Source: JBOGXA01 sp050694175 (GTDB taxonomy: Bacteria; Actinomycetota; CADDZG01; WHSQ01). Taken from it: a DNA stretch of 64,000 nt. The notes below the pieces were generated by a model that saw only the letters and a program-made list of their open reading frames with translations, did no database searches and had not been told where the DNA came from. The position numbers and the translations under genes are program-made. Below, one piece after another: positions 54,923 through 63,238 of the stretch. Each line of letters opens with the position of its first letter. Within the stretch, counting starts at the first letter, position 1. The stretch spans positions 1 through 64,000 of the forward strand of contig JBOGXA010000005.1 of the NCBI GenBank assembly GCA_050694175.1. Direction: 5' to 3'.

Positions 54923-56992
54923 GTGCTCGAGAAGGTCGTGATGACGGTCCTGATCCTGGTCACGGTGGCGGCATTCGGGAGGCGGCTCGCCGAGCTCGTG
55001 GGGTTTTTGAGGTTGGGGGTGGACGACGACCGCAGGCCCCGGGACCTTCGCCGCAAGCTCAAGGACCAGTTGGTCGTGGTCCTGGGGCAACGAAAGCTCC
55101 TGCAGTGGACGGTCCCCGGGGTCATGCACTTCTTCATCTTCTGGGGCTTTGTGATCCTGTTCACCACGATCGTGGAGGCCTTCGGGGCGGTCTTCCAGAA
55201 GGGCTTCCATCTCCCGATCGTCGGGCGCTGGGGCCCTCTCGGTCTCCTCCAGGATCTCTTCGTTATGGCGGTCCTAGCCGGGTTGATCACGGCCTTCGTC
55301 ATCCGCCGCCTCCAGCGACCGGGCCGTTTCCGTGGGTCTCACACCCTCGAGGCCGAGTACATCCTGTGGGCGATCGGCGGCATCATGATCACGATCCTGT
55401 TCACGCGCGGCGCGCAGATCGCGCTGGGCGACTTCCCCTACGACGAGCGGTGGACGCCGTTCTCCAACGCGGCCGCGCAGCTGATCGAGCCGTTCTCGTT
55501 CGAGGTGCGCGATGCCATCGACACCGTGTTCCTATGGTGGCACTCGCTCATCATCCTCGGATTCCTCGTCTACATCACCTACTCGAAGCACCTCCACATC
55601 GTGACGTCCGTGTTCAATGTCTTGTTCACGTCGGAGCGCCCCAAAGGAGCCCTCAAACCCATGCATCTCGATCTCGAGAAGATGTCGGAGAACGACACCT
55701 TCGGCGCGGCGAAGATCACCGACCTCTCGTGGAAACAGCTTCTCGACGGGATGACGTGTACCGAATGCGGCCGCTGCCAGAGCCAGTGCCCGGCGTGGAA
55801 CACCGCTAAGCCGCTTTCCCCCAAGTTGCTGATCATGGACATTCGGGACGCGCTTTTCGCCGGCGGATCGGGACTGCTGGCGGCGAAGAAATCCGGCGAC
55901 GAGGCGTACGGGCAAGCCGTCGAAAGCCTGCCGGCGCTTAACCCTGAGGTGGTCGAAGACGAGGTCATCTGGGATTGCACGACGTGTGGCGCATGTGTGC
56001 AGGCGTGCCCGGTGAACATCGAGCACATCGACGCTATCGTCGACATGCGGCGGAACCTGGTCATGACCGAGTCCCGTTTCCCGCGCGAGATGCAGAGTGC
56101 TCTCCAGAACATGGAGACGACGGGGAATCCGTGGGGTCAAGCGCCCACTACGCGCGTCGACTGGATGAAAGGCACCTCCAAACAAGAACCTCTCGTAATC
56201 CCGTTTGTGGCGGAGAAGCCAGACGCCGACGTCCTACTGTGGGTGGGCTGCGCGGGCGCCTTCGACGACCGTCAGAAGAAAGTGATGTACGACCTCGCCC
56301 GGTTGCTGCAGCTCGCGGATGTGGACTTTGCGGTGCTCGGCGAAGAGGAGGCTTGCACCGGGGATCCTGCACGCCGAATGGGGGCCGAGTACATCTATCA
56401 GATGCTTGCCGAGCAAAACATAGAAACGTTGAAAGACCACGGCGTGAAGACGATACTCACCGCCTGCCCCCACTGCTTCAACACGATCTTTAATGAGTAT
56501 CCGCAGTTCGGCGGGGTCTTCGAGGTCGTCCACCACACAGAGTTCCTGGCCCGATTGGTCAGAGAGGGCCTGCTCAAGCCGACGGCGGAGGTCGAGGGTG
56601 CCATCACTTACCACGACCCCTGTTACAACGCGCGCCACAACGACGTCTGGAAGGGAGCGCGCGAAGTCATCGAGTCGATTCCAGGTGCCACCTACGGGGA
56701 GCTCCACCGGCATGGCCACTCGACGTTCTGCTGCGGCGCCGGTGGGGGGCGCATGTGGATGGAAGAACGCATGGGAAAGAAGATGAACATCGAGCGCACC
56801 GACGAAGCACTCGCCTCCGCCAGCGACACGGTCGCGGTCGGATGCCCCTTCTGCAACATCATGCTCTCAGACGGAGTCACCGAGCGGCACGCGGATGAGA
56901 GGGTATCGGTGCGTGACGTTGCACAGCTGTTGCTACAAACGGTCGGCGACGACGGTGCGCGCCCGGCGGCCCGACCGGCTCAGGAGAAGTAG
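54923..56992 (+). CDS. EtfD-like membrane Fe-S oxidoreductase
   Basis: The 689-residue protein has five or six helices in the N-terminal part (about 1-245), a NarI-like cytochrome b region (MHFFIFWGFVI, WWHSLIILGFLVY) that probably binds haem, then two 4Fe-4S motifs (CTECGRCQSQCP and CTTCGACVQACP, about 276 and 352), and two CCG domains (TACPHCFNTI; YHDPCYNARH, FCCGAGGGRMWMEERMG and CPFC). Such proteins (mycobacterial EtfD) take electrons from ETF to menaquinone during acyl-CoA oxidation. GTG start with GAAGGGAG. Confidence 0.85.
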   Translation: MLEKVVMTVLILVTVAAFGRRLAELVGFLRLGVDDDRRPRDLRRKLKDQLVVVLGQRKLLQWTVPGVMHFFIFWGFVILFTTIVEAFGAVFQKGFHLPIVGRWGPLGLLQDLFVMAVLAGLITAFVIRRLQRPGRFRGSHTLEAEYILWAIGGIMITILFTRGAQIALGDFPYDERWTPFSNAAAQLIEPFSFEVRDAIDTVFLWWHSLIILGFLVYITYSKHLHIVTSVFNVLFTSERPKGALKPMHLDLEKMSENDTFGAAKITDLSWKQLLDGMTCTECGRCQSQCPAWNTAKPLSPKLLIMDIRDALFAGGSGLLAAKKSGDEAYGQAVESLPALNPEVVEDEVIWDCTTCGACVQACPVNIEHIDAIVDMRRNLVMTESRFPREMQSALQNMETTGNPWGQAPTTRVDWMKGTSKQEPLVIPFVAEKPDADVLLWVGCAGAFDDRQKKVMYDLARLLQLADVDFAVLGEEEACTGDPARRMGAEYIYQMLAEQNIETLKDHGVKTILTACPHCFNTIFNEYPQFGGVFEVVHHTEFLARLVREGLLKPTAEVEGAITYHDPCYNARHNDVWKGAREVIESIPGATYGELHRHGHSTFCCGAGGGRMWMEERMGKKMNIERTDEALASASDTVAVGCPFCNIMLSDGVTERHADERVSVRDVAQLLLQTVGDDGARPAARPAQEK

Positions 56993-57718
56993 GTGGCGTT
57001 ACGCGGGGCCGCCTATGCGGATTTCGTGCGTCGGGATTCGGCCGCGTTCGCAGCCGCCGCCGAGGGCAACCTGGGTGCGAATGTGCCCTCGTGTCCGGCT
57101 TGGACGGTCGCCGATCTAGTCGGCCACCTCACCGAGGCCCATCTCTTCTGGCGCGTCGTCGCAGAGCGCCGCGTCCAGGATCGGAAAGAGCTCGGCGACC
57201 TCGAACCGCCTACCCCGTCCGATCCCGTCCAGTACTTCCTGGACCACGCCGTTCGGTTCGCCGACCTTCTCGCGGCGGCGAATCCCGAGACGCCGGTGTG
57301 GACGTGGTCGTCTCGGAAGAACCTCGGGTTCATTCAGCGCCGCATGGCGCACGAGACCGCGGTGCACCGGTGGGACGCTCAACTGGCGGCGGGTGATCCT
57401 CACCCTATCGACGGTGACCTTGCTACCGACGGTGTGGACGAGTTCTTCGAGCTTTTTCTGAACTTCGACGAACCCATCACGGGCCACGGAGAGGTGCTGC
57501 ACATTCACCGAACCGACGGCAGCGGTGAGTGGCTTGTCAGGCTGACGCCGGCCGGACCCAATGTTTCGCACGGCCACGAGAAGGGTGATGCGGCGGTTCG
57601 GGGGCCCGCTTCCGACCTCATGCTCCTGCTGTGGCGCCGAGTGGGGGCCGACGACGTCGAAGTATTCGGAGATCGAGCACTCTTGAATAGCTTCCTGGCG
57701 CACGCGTATCTCGACTGA
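56993..57718 (+). CDS. Mycothiol-dependent maleylpyruvate isomerase family protein
   Basis: A 241-residue DinB-fold protein of the MDMPI family: FVRRDSAAFAAAAEGNLG and VPSCPAWTVADLVGHLTEAH (about 30-50) give the N-terminal four-helix domain with the metal His in GHLTEAHLFW and the two later His in MAHETAVHRWDAQ (about 124-136), and the C-terminal domain ends NSFLAHAYLD. Members use mycothiol or another thiol for transfer or isomerisation, substrate unknown. The GTG directly follows the EtfD-like stop. Confidence 0.82.
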   Translation: MALRGAAYADFVRRDSAAFAAAAEGNLGANVPSCPAWTVADLVGHLTEAHLFWRVVAERRVQDRKELGDLEPPTPSDPVQYFLDHAVRFADLLAAANPETPVWTWSSRKNLGFIQRRMAHETAVHRWDAQLAAGDPHPIDGDLATDGVDEFFELFLNFDEPITGHGEVLHIHRTDGSGEWLVRLTPAGPNVSHGHEKGDAAVRGPASDLMLLLWRRVGADDVEVFGDRALLNSFLAHAYLD

Positions 57719-57739
57719 GGCTGTGACGCCCGGCCGTAA

Positions 57740-58303
57740 CTACTTGAAGTTCTCGTAGTAGCGCGACGGCGTGGGCCCCCGCTGGCCCTGGTACTTAGAT
57801 CCGGCCGCGCTCGAGCCGTACGGATTCTCGGCGGCCGACGACAGCGCGAAGAAGCTGATCTGGCCGATTTTCATTCCCGGATAGATCGTGATCGGCAGGT
57901 TCGCGACGTTTGAAAGCTCGAGGGTCAGGTGGCCTTCAAAACCGGGATCGACGTAGCCGGCCGTCGAATGGATCAACAGACCGAGCCGCCCGAGCGAGCT
58001 CTTGCCCTCCAGCCGCGCCACCAAGTCGTCGGGCAGCCGTACTCGCTCGGCCGTGGACCCGAGCACGAACTCGCCGGGATGCAAGATGAACGCCTCGTCC
58101 TCGCCGACCTCGACCAGCTCCGTGAGGTCGTCCATAGGCTTCTTGACGTCGATGTAGGGATGACGAGCGTTGTGAAACGTGCGAAAGAGCCGATCGACGT
58201 GGAGGTCGACCGAGGATGGTTGTACGGCGCCCGGGTCGAAAGGCTCGATAGCGACCCGCCCCTCGGCGACGGCCTTTTGGATATCGCGATCCGACAGGAT
58301 CAA
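57740..58303 (-). CDS. dcd: dCTP deaminase
   Basis: Makes dUTP (or, in bifunctional forms, dUMP) from dCTP. The 187-residue trimer has ILSDRDIQKAVAEGRVAIEP at its start, FDPGAVQPSSVDLHVDRLF, the catalytic Arg-Glu region EGKSSLGRLGLLIHSTAGYVDPGFEGH (I cite the parts KSSLGRLGL and DPGFEGH), and SKYQGQRGPTPSRYY at the end. The catalytic Glu is in GFEGHLTLELSN. I use the TTG at 58301-58303, with GGAGGGG before it; the family starts at this Met-Ile-Leu. Confidence 0.93.
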   Translation of the reverse strand: MILSDRDIQKAVAEGRVAIEPFDPGAVQPSSVDLHVDRLFRTFHNARHPYIDVKKPMDDLTELVEVGEDEAFILHPGEFVLGSTAERVRLPDDLVARLEGKSSLGRLGLLIHSTAGYVDPGFEGHLTLELSNVANLPITIYPGMKIGQISFFALSSAAENPYGSSAAGSKYQGQRGPTPSRYYENFK

Positions 58304-58443
58304 GTCCCCTCCAAGATTCCGGCAAGCCAATGCCGGGCGCAGTCTATCGACCCCGCCCCCGGCCCGGGAGGTTTACCCCCCTATTCATCCCCCCGGACTT
58401 CCTGAGAGACTTAGGCGTACAAAGTCCACCAAGGAGAGTCTCG

Positions 58444-58584
58444 ATGGTCGCGATAACCGCCTACTGCCGAATCTGCGAGCGGACCGTCTATATCGGAGAA
58501 GACGACACGTCGGTGTGCCCGGTGTGTTCGACGCCGTTGATCGAGACAACGGACAACGAGGAGCGAGACGGCAAGAAGTCGTGA
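58444..58584 (+). CDS. 46-residue zinc-ribbon protein
   Basis: A small protein with two CxxC pairs, YCRICERT and VCPVCSTPL, 16 residues apart, which can bind one zinc ion, followed by an acidic tail. It has a good AAGGAGAG before the ATG at 58444. The frame extends further upstream into non-coding sequence. The next gene overlaps by 4 nt. No function is known. Confidence 0.75.
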   Translation: MVAITAYCRICERTVYIGEDDTSVCPVCSTPLIETTDNEERDGKKS

Positions 58585-58916
58585 CGGCGACTGCGACGGC
58601 CATAGGAGTTCCGAGCTTGGTACGGATGATGAATTTGCTCATAGCCGCAGGGGCGGGGATGGCGGCAACGATGCTGCTCTTTCCCACAAGAGGAGTGACG
58701 GGCTGCCCCGACGGATCACAGGGCGGAGATTGCAGCTCGTGGGAAGTCAGCATTCTAGTGCGATACCCAGGCGAGAACGGCGCGGTGGGGATGGGGATTG
58801 CAGTCGCTACCGGGCTTGCGACTGGCCTAATCGTCTACTTCCTCCTCCACCGCATGTTCACCAGGCGGGACGCCGTCGGTGGGGCGCCGTCGAGTGTAGG
58901 TGCTCCGCTTTCCTGA
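58581..58916 (+). CDS. Small two-TM protein
   Basis: A 111-residue protein with two hydrophobic helices (about 18-34 and 68-91) and a loop with two cysteines (TGCPDG, GDCSSW). The GTG at 58581 overlaps the zinc-ribbon stop by GTGA, so the two genes are coupled. Role unknown. Confidence 0.62.
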   Translation: MTATATAIGVPSLVRMMNLLIAAGAGMAATMLLFPTRGVTGCPDGSQGGDCSSWEVSILVRYPGENGAVGMGIAVATGLATGLIVYFLLHRMFTRRDAVGGAPSSVGAPLS

Positions 58917-58941
58917 CTCGGGTACGGCAAGATAGGCAACC

Positions 58942-58947
58942 TATAAT
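58942..58947 (+). promoter_or_regulatory. TATAAT -10 box of the tRNA-Gly promoter
   Basis: A perfect TATAAT lies 12 nt before the 5' end of tRNA-Gly. A clear -35 box is not seen. Confidence 0.65.
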
Positions 58948-58958
58948 CCCTGCTGGCC

Positions 58959-59029
58959 GCGGGTGTAGCTCAATGGCAGAGCACTAGCTTCCCAAGCTAG
59001 TGACGGGGGTTCGATTCCCCTCACCCGCT
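58959..59029 (+). tRNA. tRNA-Gly (CCC)
   Basis: Cloverleaf with acceptor GCGGGTG/CACCCGC, D arm GCTC/GAGC, anticodon stem CTAGC/GCTAG with loop TTCCCAA (anticodon CCC), T stem GGGGG/CCCCT with loop TTCGATT, and discriminator T. CCA is not fully encoded. Confidence 0.94.
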
Positions 59030-59103
59030 CCCGGGAGAGCGTCCACAACCATTCTTACCGAGAACGACATGGCTGGAGCATGTCGGTTCTGGAAAGATCG
59101 GTT

Positions 59104-60354
59104 CTACCGGGTCACCTCAAAGGTGTTCGCGTTGCGCCGGCTCTCGAAGCGGTTCTCGACGTTGCCGGAGCCATCGGTGGCCCGCGAGTAGATCTTGTAG
59201 TTGCGAATGCTCGATCCGGCGCTCGGCTGCAATTTGGGTTTGGGGTCGTAGACGTAGAGCCATTGGTACTGGTGCTGTTGCAGCTGGGTTCGTTCTCGCA
59301 CCGTTAACCATCGCTTCGCCGAGCACGGCCCCGACGCAAAGCGACGTCCCGCCAGCCACGAGCACGAACCGCTCTTCATCTTCTTGCGCAGGGCGACCTG
59401 TATCCTGGCCACCTCCGAGCCCCCCGAGTCACGCGCAAATATGTGCCACGCGATCTGTACTCTCCAGTCGTTGGCCCGGTAGTCGTGGCGATGGCGCGGA
59501 TGGTGGAACTTGGTTTCCGGGCGCTGGGTTTCACCGGTGTCGTCGTTGACAATCGTGACCACGGTCGAGGTCGTTCCTCCGGCACCCGGGCCGGTCAGGG
59601 TGACGGTGAAGGACTCATCCGGCTCGGTTGTCCCGTCGTTGATTATCGAGATGCGCACAAGCTTCAAGCGCTGCCCGGCATCGAATGTCAAACCCTGGGT
59701 GTTATCGATGAAGTCGCCATCGTCGGTCGTGCCGTGCTTGATGGCATATGTCATCGTCGCCGATCCTGTCGCCGGACCCGACCTGAACACCGGGATAGCG
59801 ACATCGGTTTGCCATTCTAGGTACGAGTACGAGGGCTTGGCAAAGCCGAACTCGTCGGCCGGCGCGTCGTCGTCGACGATGTAGAGGGGTGCACTCGACG
59901 GAACACCGAGGTGAGCACCTCCCTCTGGTTCTTGAGGATCGCTCAAAACGACTGTTGCTTCTTCGACTGGTTCCGGTGTGGCATCGTCTACCAACGGAAC
60001 CCCGACGGTGTCTCGGTGCGGCGGCGGGGCGAAATGAGGGTCGAAGAGTTCCTTCGTGCGACCGTTGGTGGCTCCAAAGTCAGATCCCGACTGCGCGCTG
60101 ACGTTCCGCACCTCGTAGGCGACCGACGCCCCTCGTTCGTCGCAGACGTCGCCGGTTCTTTCCACCGTGAACGCCGTGGAGCCCTGGCCCTCGTAGGCCC
60201 AATAGAACGGGTGGTAAGCGCCCGACCGGTGCTCATAGTCGTCAAGCTGCAGGTAGACGAGCTTGTTCGCGCACGCGGGGCTGGGCGGAGCGACCGCGCC
60301 GATCCACGCGACGGCCATCAGTGCGGCCAACCCTGCTGTTCTCGATCGCATCAA
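59104..60354 (-). CDS. Secreted protein with Calx-beta domains
   Basis: A 416-residue exported protein. A signal peptide ends around PSPACA (about 29). Two Calx-beta repeats follow: about 50-155 (ending VVLSDPQEPEGGAHLG.., YIVDDD) and about 165-272 (starting FAKPSYSYLE, FTVTLTGPGAGG, VVTIVNDD). These bind calcium in other proteins. The last 130 residues are basic and Cys-poor, with no known domain. It lies after the LVIVD-repeat gene on the same strand, separated by a terminator. Confidence 0.82.
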   Translation of the reverse strand: MMRSRTAGLAALMAVAWIGAVAPPSPACANKLVYLQLDDYEHRSGAYHPFYWAYEGQGSTAFTVERTGDVCDERGASVAYEVRNVSAQSGSDFGATNGRTKELFDPHFAPPPHRDTVGVPLVDDATPEPVEEATVVLSDPQEPEGGAHLGVPSSAPLYIVDDDAPADEFGFAKPSYSYLEWQTDVAIPVFRSGPATGSATMTYAIKHGTTDDGDFIDNTQGLTFDAGQRLKLVRISIINDGTTEPDESFTVTLTGPGAGGTTSTVVTIVNDDTGETQRPETKFHHPRHRHDYRANDWRVQIAWHIFARDSGGSEVARIQVALRKKMKSGSCSWLAGRRFASGPCSAKRWLTVRERTQLQQHQYQWLYVYDPKPKLQPSAGSSIRNYKIYSRATDGSGNVENRFESRRNANTFEVTR

Positions 60355-60410
60355 TTGCGTCCCCCTCGGCTCTGAGTCGCCATGTTAGCCCGGGACCCGT
60401 CCCCAATAAA

Positions 60411-60439
60411 ACCGGCCCCCGAGGATCTCGGGGGCCGGT
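60411..60439 (-). terminator. Strong intrinsic terminator
   Basis: A perfect 13-bp stem (ACCGGCCCCCGAG with CTCGGGGGCCGGT) with a 3-base loop, followed on the minus strand by TTTTATT. It ends transcription after the LVIVD-repeat gene. Confidence 0.88.
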
Positions 60440-60460
60440 CCTTCAAGCAACTGGTCGATG

Positions 60461-62413
60461 CTATCTGCGTCTGATCGTGTTCGACCTCGCGCCTGCGCAC
60501 ACGACCGTGTGCACGTCTTCGGCAAAGGTCTTCTGCGACGCCCTCGCGTAGTAGGTGCCCTTGCGAAGCGGGCGGTGCGGAACCGCATAGCGACCGGTCG
60601 AGTCCGTCGTAGCCGTGGCGACCGTCCGGTCGGGCCCGCGTCGCCGCTTCTTGATCTTTATGTTGCGGCCGTCGCGACACTCGGCTCGATCGGAGAACAA
60701 GCGACCCTTGAACGCGCCGCCTGAGTACCGCAGCGTCAGCCGCGATGCGAACCTGTAGCGCTGCGCAATGACGTCTTCCTGCGTCTGCGAGTTGAAGTAC
60801 GGCAGCGTTTGCGCGGTTCTCTTCAGCCGTGAGTCGAAGTCAATGACCTCAAATCCACGCGTGATGTCGTTCACGTAAACGTAGCCGTTGTACCAGTAGG
60901 ACGACCACGAATTGGTCTTGCAGACCTGTGGTGCCGGTGGCGCGGGCGGCACGCACACGGGTTGGCCCGAATTGTTGGTGACCTCACGCGCGTTGTAGTA
61001 ACCAACCTCCTTCGCGTTCTTGGGATTGGTGGCGTCGATCATGGAGGTTCCACCCATGTACCAGGCCGACGCCAGGATGTACTTTCCGTTGGTCAGCGGA
61101 AGGTAGTTGTAGTTGTGCGCCGTGCAGATATCGCCCTTCGGGATGGAACGCGGGATCTTGAAGCTGCCCAGCAACCGGCCGCCTTTGACGCTGTAGAACC
61201 ACATACGGCCCTGGGTGTCCTCCGGGTCGCGGCAGCGGTCGTCGCCACCACCACCGGCCTCGTCCTCGAAGGCGACCACCTTTCCGTCCCACGTCCACGT
61301 CGCGGAGTGGAACAGCGACCGGACCTCATCGTTCTCGATGCTGTTCACGTAATCGGGGTTAAACGGGTCGGAGATGTCCCAGAAGATCCCCTCCTCCCAG
61401 CAGGCGCCCGCCGCCATGCCGCGCGCGTCCGTGCCCGGGATCTTGACGCCCGTGAAGGCGTTGATGTCGTGGCAGGCCGTGAAGTCGAAGCTGCGGCCTC
61501 CCGCGAACCGGTGCGTCATCGAGACGCCGCCCTCGATCTCAACTTCCTTGACGTTCGGGTAGACCCAGTTGGTGGGGTCGCCCCCCGGTCCCGGCGGTCC
61601 CGGGGTCCGGTCGTCGGCCGTCTCGGGCATTGCCGTGTTGACCTTGATGATCGAGATTTTGTTGTGGTAGCCGTTCGACTTCGCCTCACCCGGCTCCGGC
61701 TCGAGACAGTCGGTGCCGTTGTTTCGGATGCCCGCAGGGAAGTCGAACTGAACGCCGTCAACGACGACATCCGGGCGGGCCGGAATACTGGTGGTGACGG
61801 CGGCCGCGCCAAGCGGGTACGACGACACGTAGATGTAGACGATGTTCGGGTCGTTCGGGTCGGGGATCAACGTCTGGGTGTGCGCTCCGCAGTCAGTGGG
61901 CACCGCCGCGACCTGCTGGATGTTCTGCAGGTCGCTGATGTCGAAGACCCGCACGCCCTCCCATGAATCGGGGTTGGAAGCGGTGGTTGCGTTGTTGTTG
62001 ATCGTGCAATCTGGGCTGCTGCGCGGGGCATCGACCGCCGTGAACACGAGATCCGCCTCGCCGTCGCCGTCGCTGTCCCACCACGACACGTCGCTCTGCC
62101 CGCCGGGACAGTCGGCTTCGCCCAGCACGTTGGCCGGGTCCTCGATGTTCTGCGGATTCGAGATGTCGATCACCCGGAAGCCGCCGAAGTGGCCCGCAAG
62201 CGCCCGGTCGCCCCAGAAGCTCAGGTCAGAGTTCGTAAACGGGTTCGGAGGGGTCTCGGGTGGTTGGTTCTGGGGAAGCGTGCCCAGAAGCGTCATGTTG
62301 GCAGTGTGATCGTCGGAGTTGTGGGTCGCGGTTGCCGACCCCAAAGGCCATGTGGCAACCACCACCGCAATCACCGTAAGTAGAGCCAAAAGAAGTCGCA
62401 AGCGTCGTCGCAT
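60461..62413 (-). CDS. Secreted LVIVD-repeat beta-propeller protein
   Basis: A 650-residue exported protein. The signal peptide ends at SATA (about 33). The main part is built of repeats such as HFGGFRVIDISNPQN, WEGVRVFDISDLQN and TRGFEVIDFDSRLK, which match LVIVD-type propeller repeats. Conserved Trp, Asp and many Asn follow, with paired cysteines (CPGGQ, DCTINN, CRDPED, VCKTN) for outside disulfides. The C-terminal 90 residues form a basic carboxypeptidase-regulatory-like domain (ATTDSTGRYAVPHRPLRKG). The ATG at 62411-62413 follows a GGGGGGTGAG; the frame continues upstream only into nth. Confidence 0.83.
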   Translation of the reverse strand: MRRRLRLLLALLTVIAVVVATWPLGSATATHNSDDHTANMTLLGTLPQNQPPETPPNPFTNSDLSFWGDRALAGHFGGFRVIDISNPQNIEDPANVLGEADCPGGQSDVSWWDSDGDGEADLVFTAVDAPRSSPDCTINNNATTASNPDSWEGVRVFDISDLQNIQQVAAVPTDCGAHTQTLIPDPNDPNIVYIYVSSYPLGAAAVTTSIPARPDVVVDGVQFDFPAGIRNNGTDCLEPEPGEAKSNGYHNKISIIKVNTAMPETADDRTPGPPGPGGDPTNWVYPNVKEVEIEGGVSMTHRFAGGRSFDFTACHDINAFTGVKIPGTDARGMAAGACWEEGIFWDISDPFNPDYVNSIENDEVRSLFHSATWTWDGKVVAFEDEAGGGGDDRCRDPEDTQGRMWFYSVKGGRLLGSFKIPRSIPKGDICTAHNYNYLPLTNGKYILASAWYMGGTSMIDATNPKNAKEVGYYNAREVTNNSGQPVCVPPAPPAPQVCKTNSWSSYWYNGYVYVNDITRGFEVIDFDSRLKRTAQTLPYFNSQTQEDVIAQRYRFASRLTLRYSGGAFKGRLFSDRAECRDGRNIKIKKRRRGPDRTVATATTDSTGRYAVPHRPLRKGTYYARASQKTFAEDVHTVVCAGARSNTIRRR

Positions 62414-62532
62414 CGACTCACCCCCCAAAAGAAGAACCATCCCCAAACGGAAGCGCACCCGCGGCGCGCAGGAGGATTCTGCCACCCCTTGACCGGCCTG
62501 ACAACCTAAGGAAGAACGCGCTCCCCCTTGTT

Positions 62533-63222
62533 TCAGCCGGCCACCTCGGTTCCGACGAATCTGGGCCCGGCCGGGCACAGATCGAAGAGCACGCACTCCC
62601 GGCAGCGCGGGAATCGGGCTCGGCACACCCGGCGCCCGTGCTCGATCAAGGCCATGTGCAGCTCGTAGCGGATGCCCTCAGGCACTCGGGGGGCCACGAG
62701 CACGTGCGTCTTTTCCGCGGTCGACCCTTCAGGCACCCACCCCAGCCGGCCGGCCACTCGGTTGACGTGGGTGTCGACCGGGAAGGCCGCTCTTCCCAGC
62801 GAGAACACGAGCACGCACGCCGCCGTCTTGGGGCCGACCCCTGGGAGCGAGCACAGGTAGCCGACGACCTCCTGATCGTCCATCTTCTCGAGCGCGGACA
62901 GACCAATCGATCCCTCTCGCTCTTCGATCTCGCTCAGGATGCCCTTTATGCGGGGGGCCTTCTGAGCGGCGAGCCCCCCGGGCCGGATGGCTTCCGCGAT
63001 CTCGTCCTCGGGGGCGTCGGCGACCTGATCCCACGTTGGGAAGCGTTGCTTGAGCCTACGAAAGGCGCGGTCGGTATTGGCGTCTGAGGTGTTCTGGGAG
63101 AGCACCGTCATTATGAGCTCGTCGAGGGGCGGAAGCTGCGGTTTCGGTCCAAACGGGCCCTGCTCTCTGACGAGCCGTCGATGCACGGCGCGAATCCGGC
63201 GTATCGAGACGCTCGCAACCAC
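62533..63222 (-). CDS. nth: Endonuclease III
   Basis: Base-excision DNA glycosylase/AP lyase. The 229-residue protein has the helix-hairpin-helix LPGVGPKTAACVLVF with catalytic Lys, VDTHVNRVAGRLGW with catalytic Asp (about 148), and the 4Fe-4S loop C-x6-C-x2-C-x5-C (CRARFPRCRECVLFDLC). The N-terminus has LSQNTSDANTDRAF. It follows dnaB on the same strand. Start ATG/GTG near 63222. Confidence 0.93.
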   Translation of the reverse strand: MVASVSIRRIRAVHRRLVREQGPFGPKPQLPPLDELIMTVLSQNTSDANTDRAFRRLKQRFPTWDQVADAPEDEIAEAIRPGGLAAQKAPRIKGILSEIEEREGSIGLSALEKMDDQEVVGYLCSLPGVGPKTAACVLVFSLGRAAFPVDTHVNRVAGRLGWVPEGSTAEKTHVLVAPRVPEGIRYELHMALIEHGRRVCRARFPRCRECVLFDLCPAGPRFVGTEVAG

Positions 63223-63238
63223 GGCTGGGAAAAGCCCC

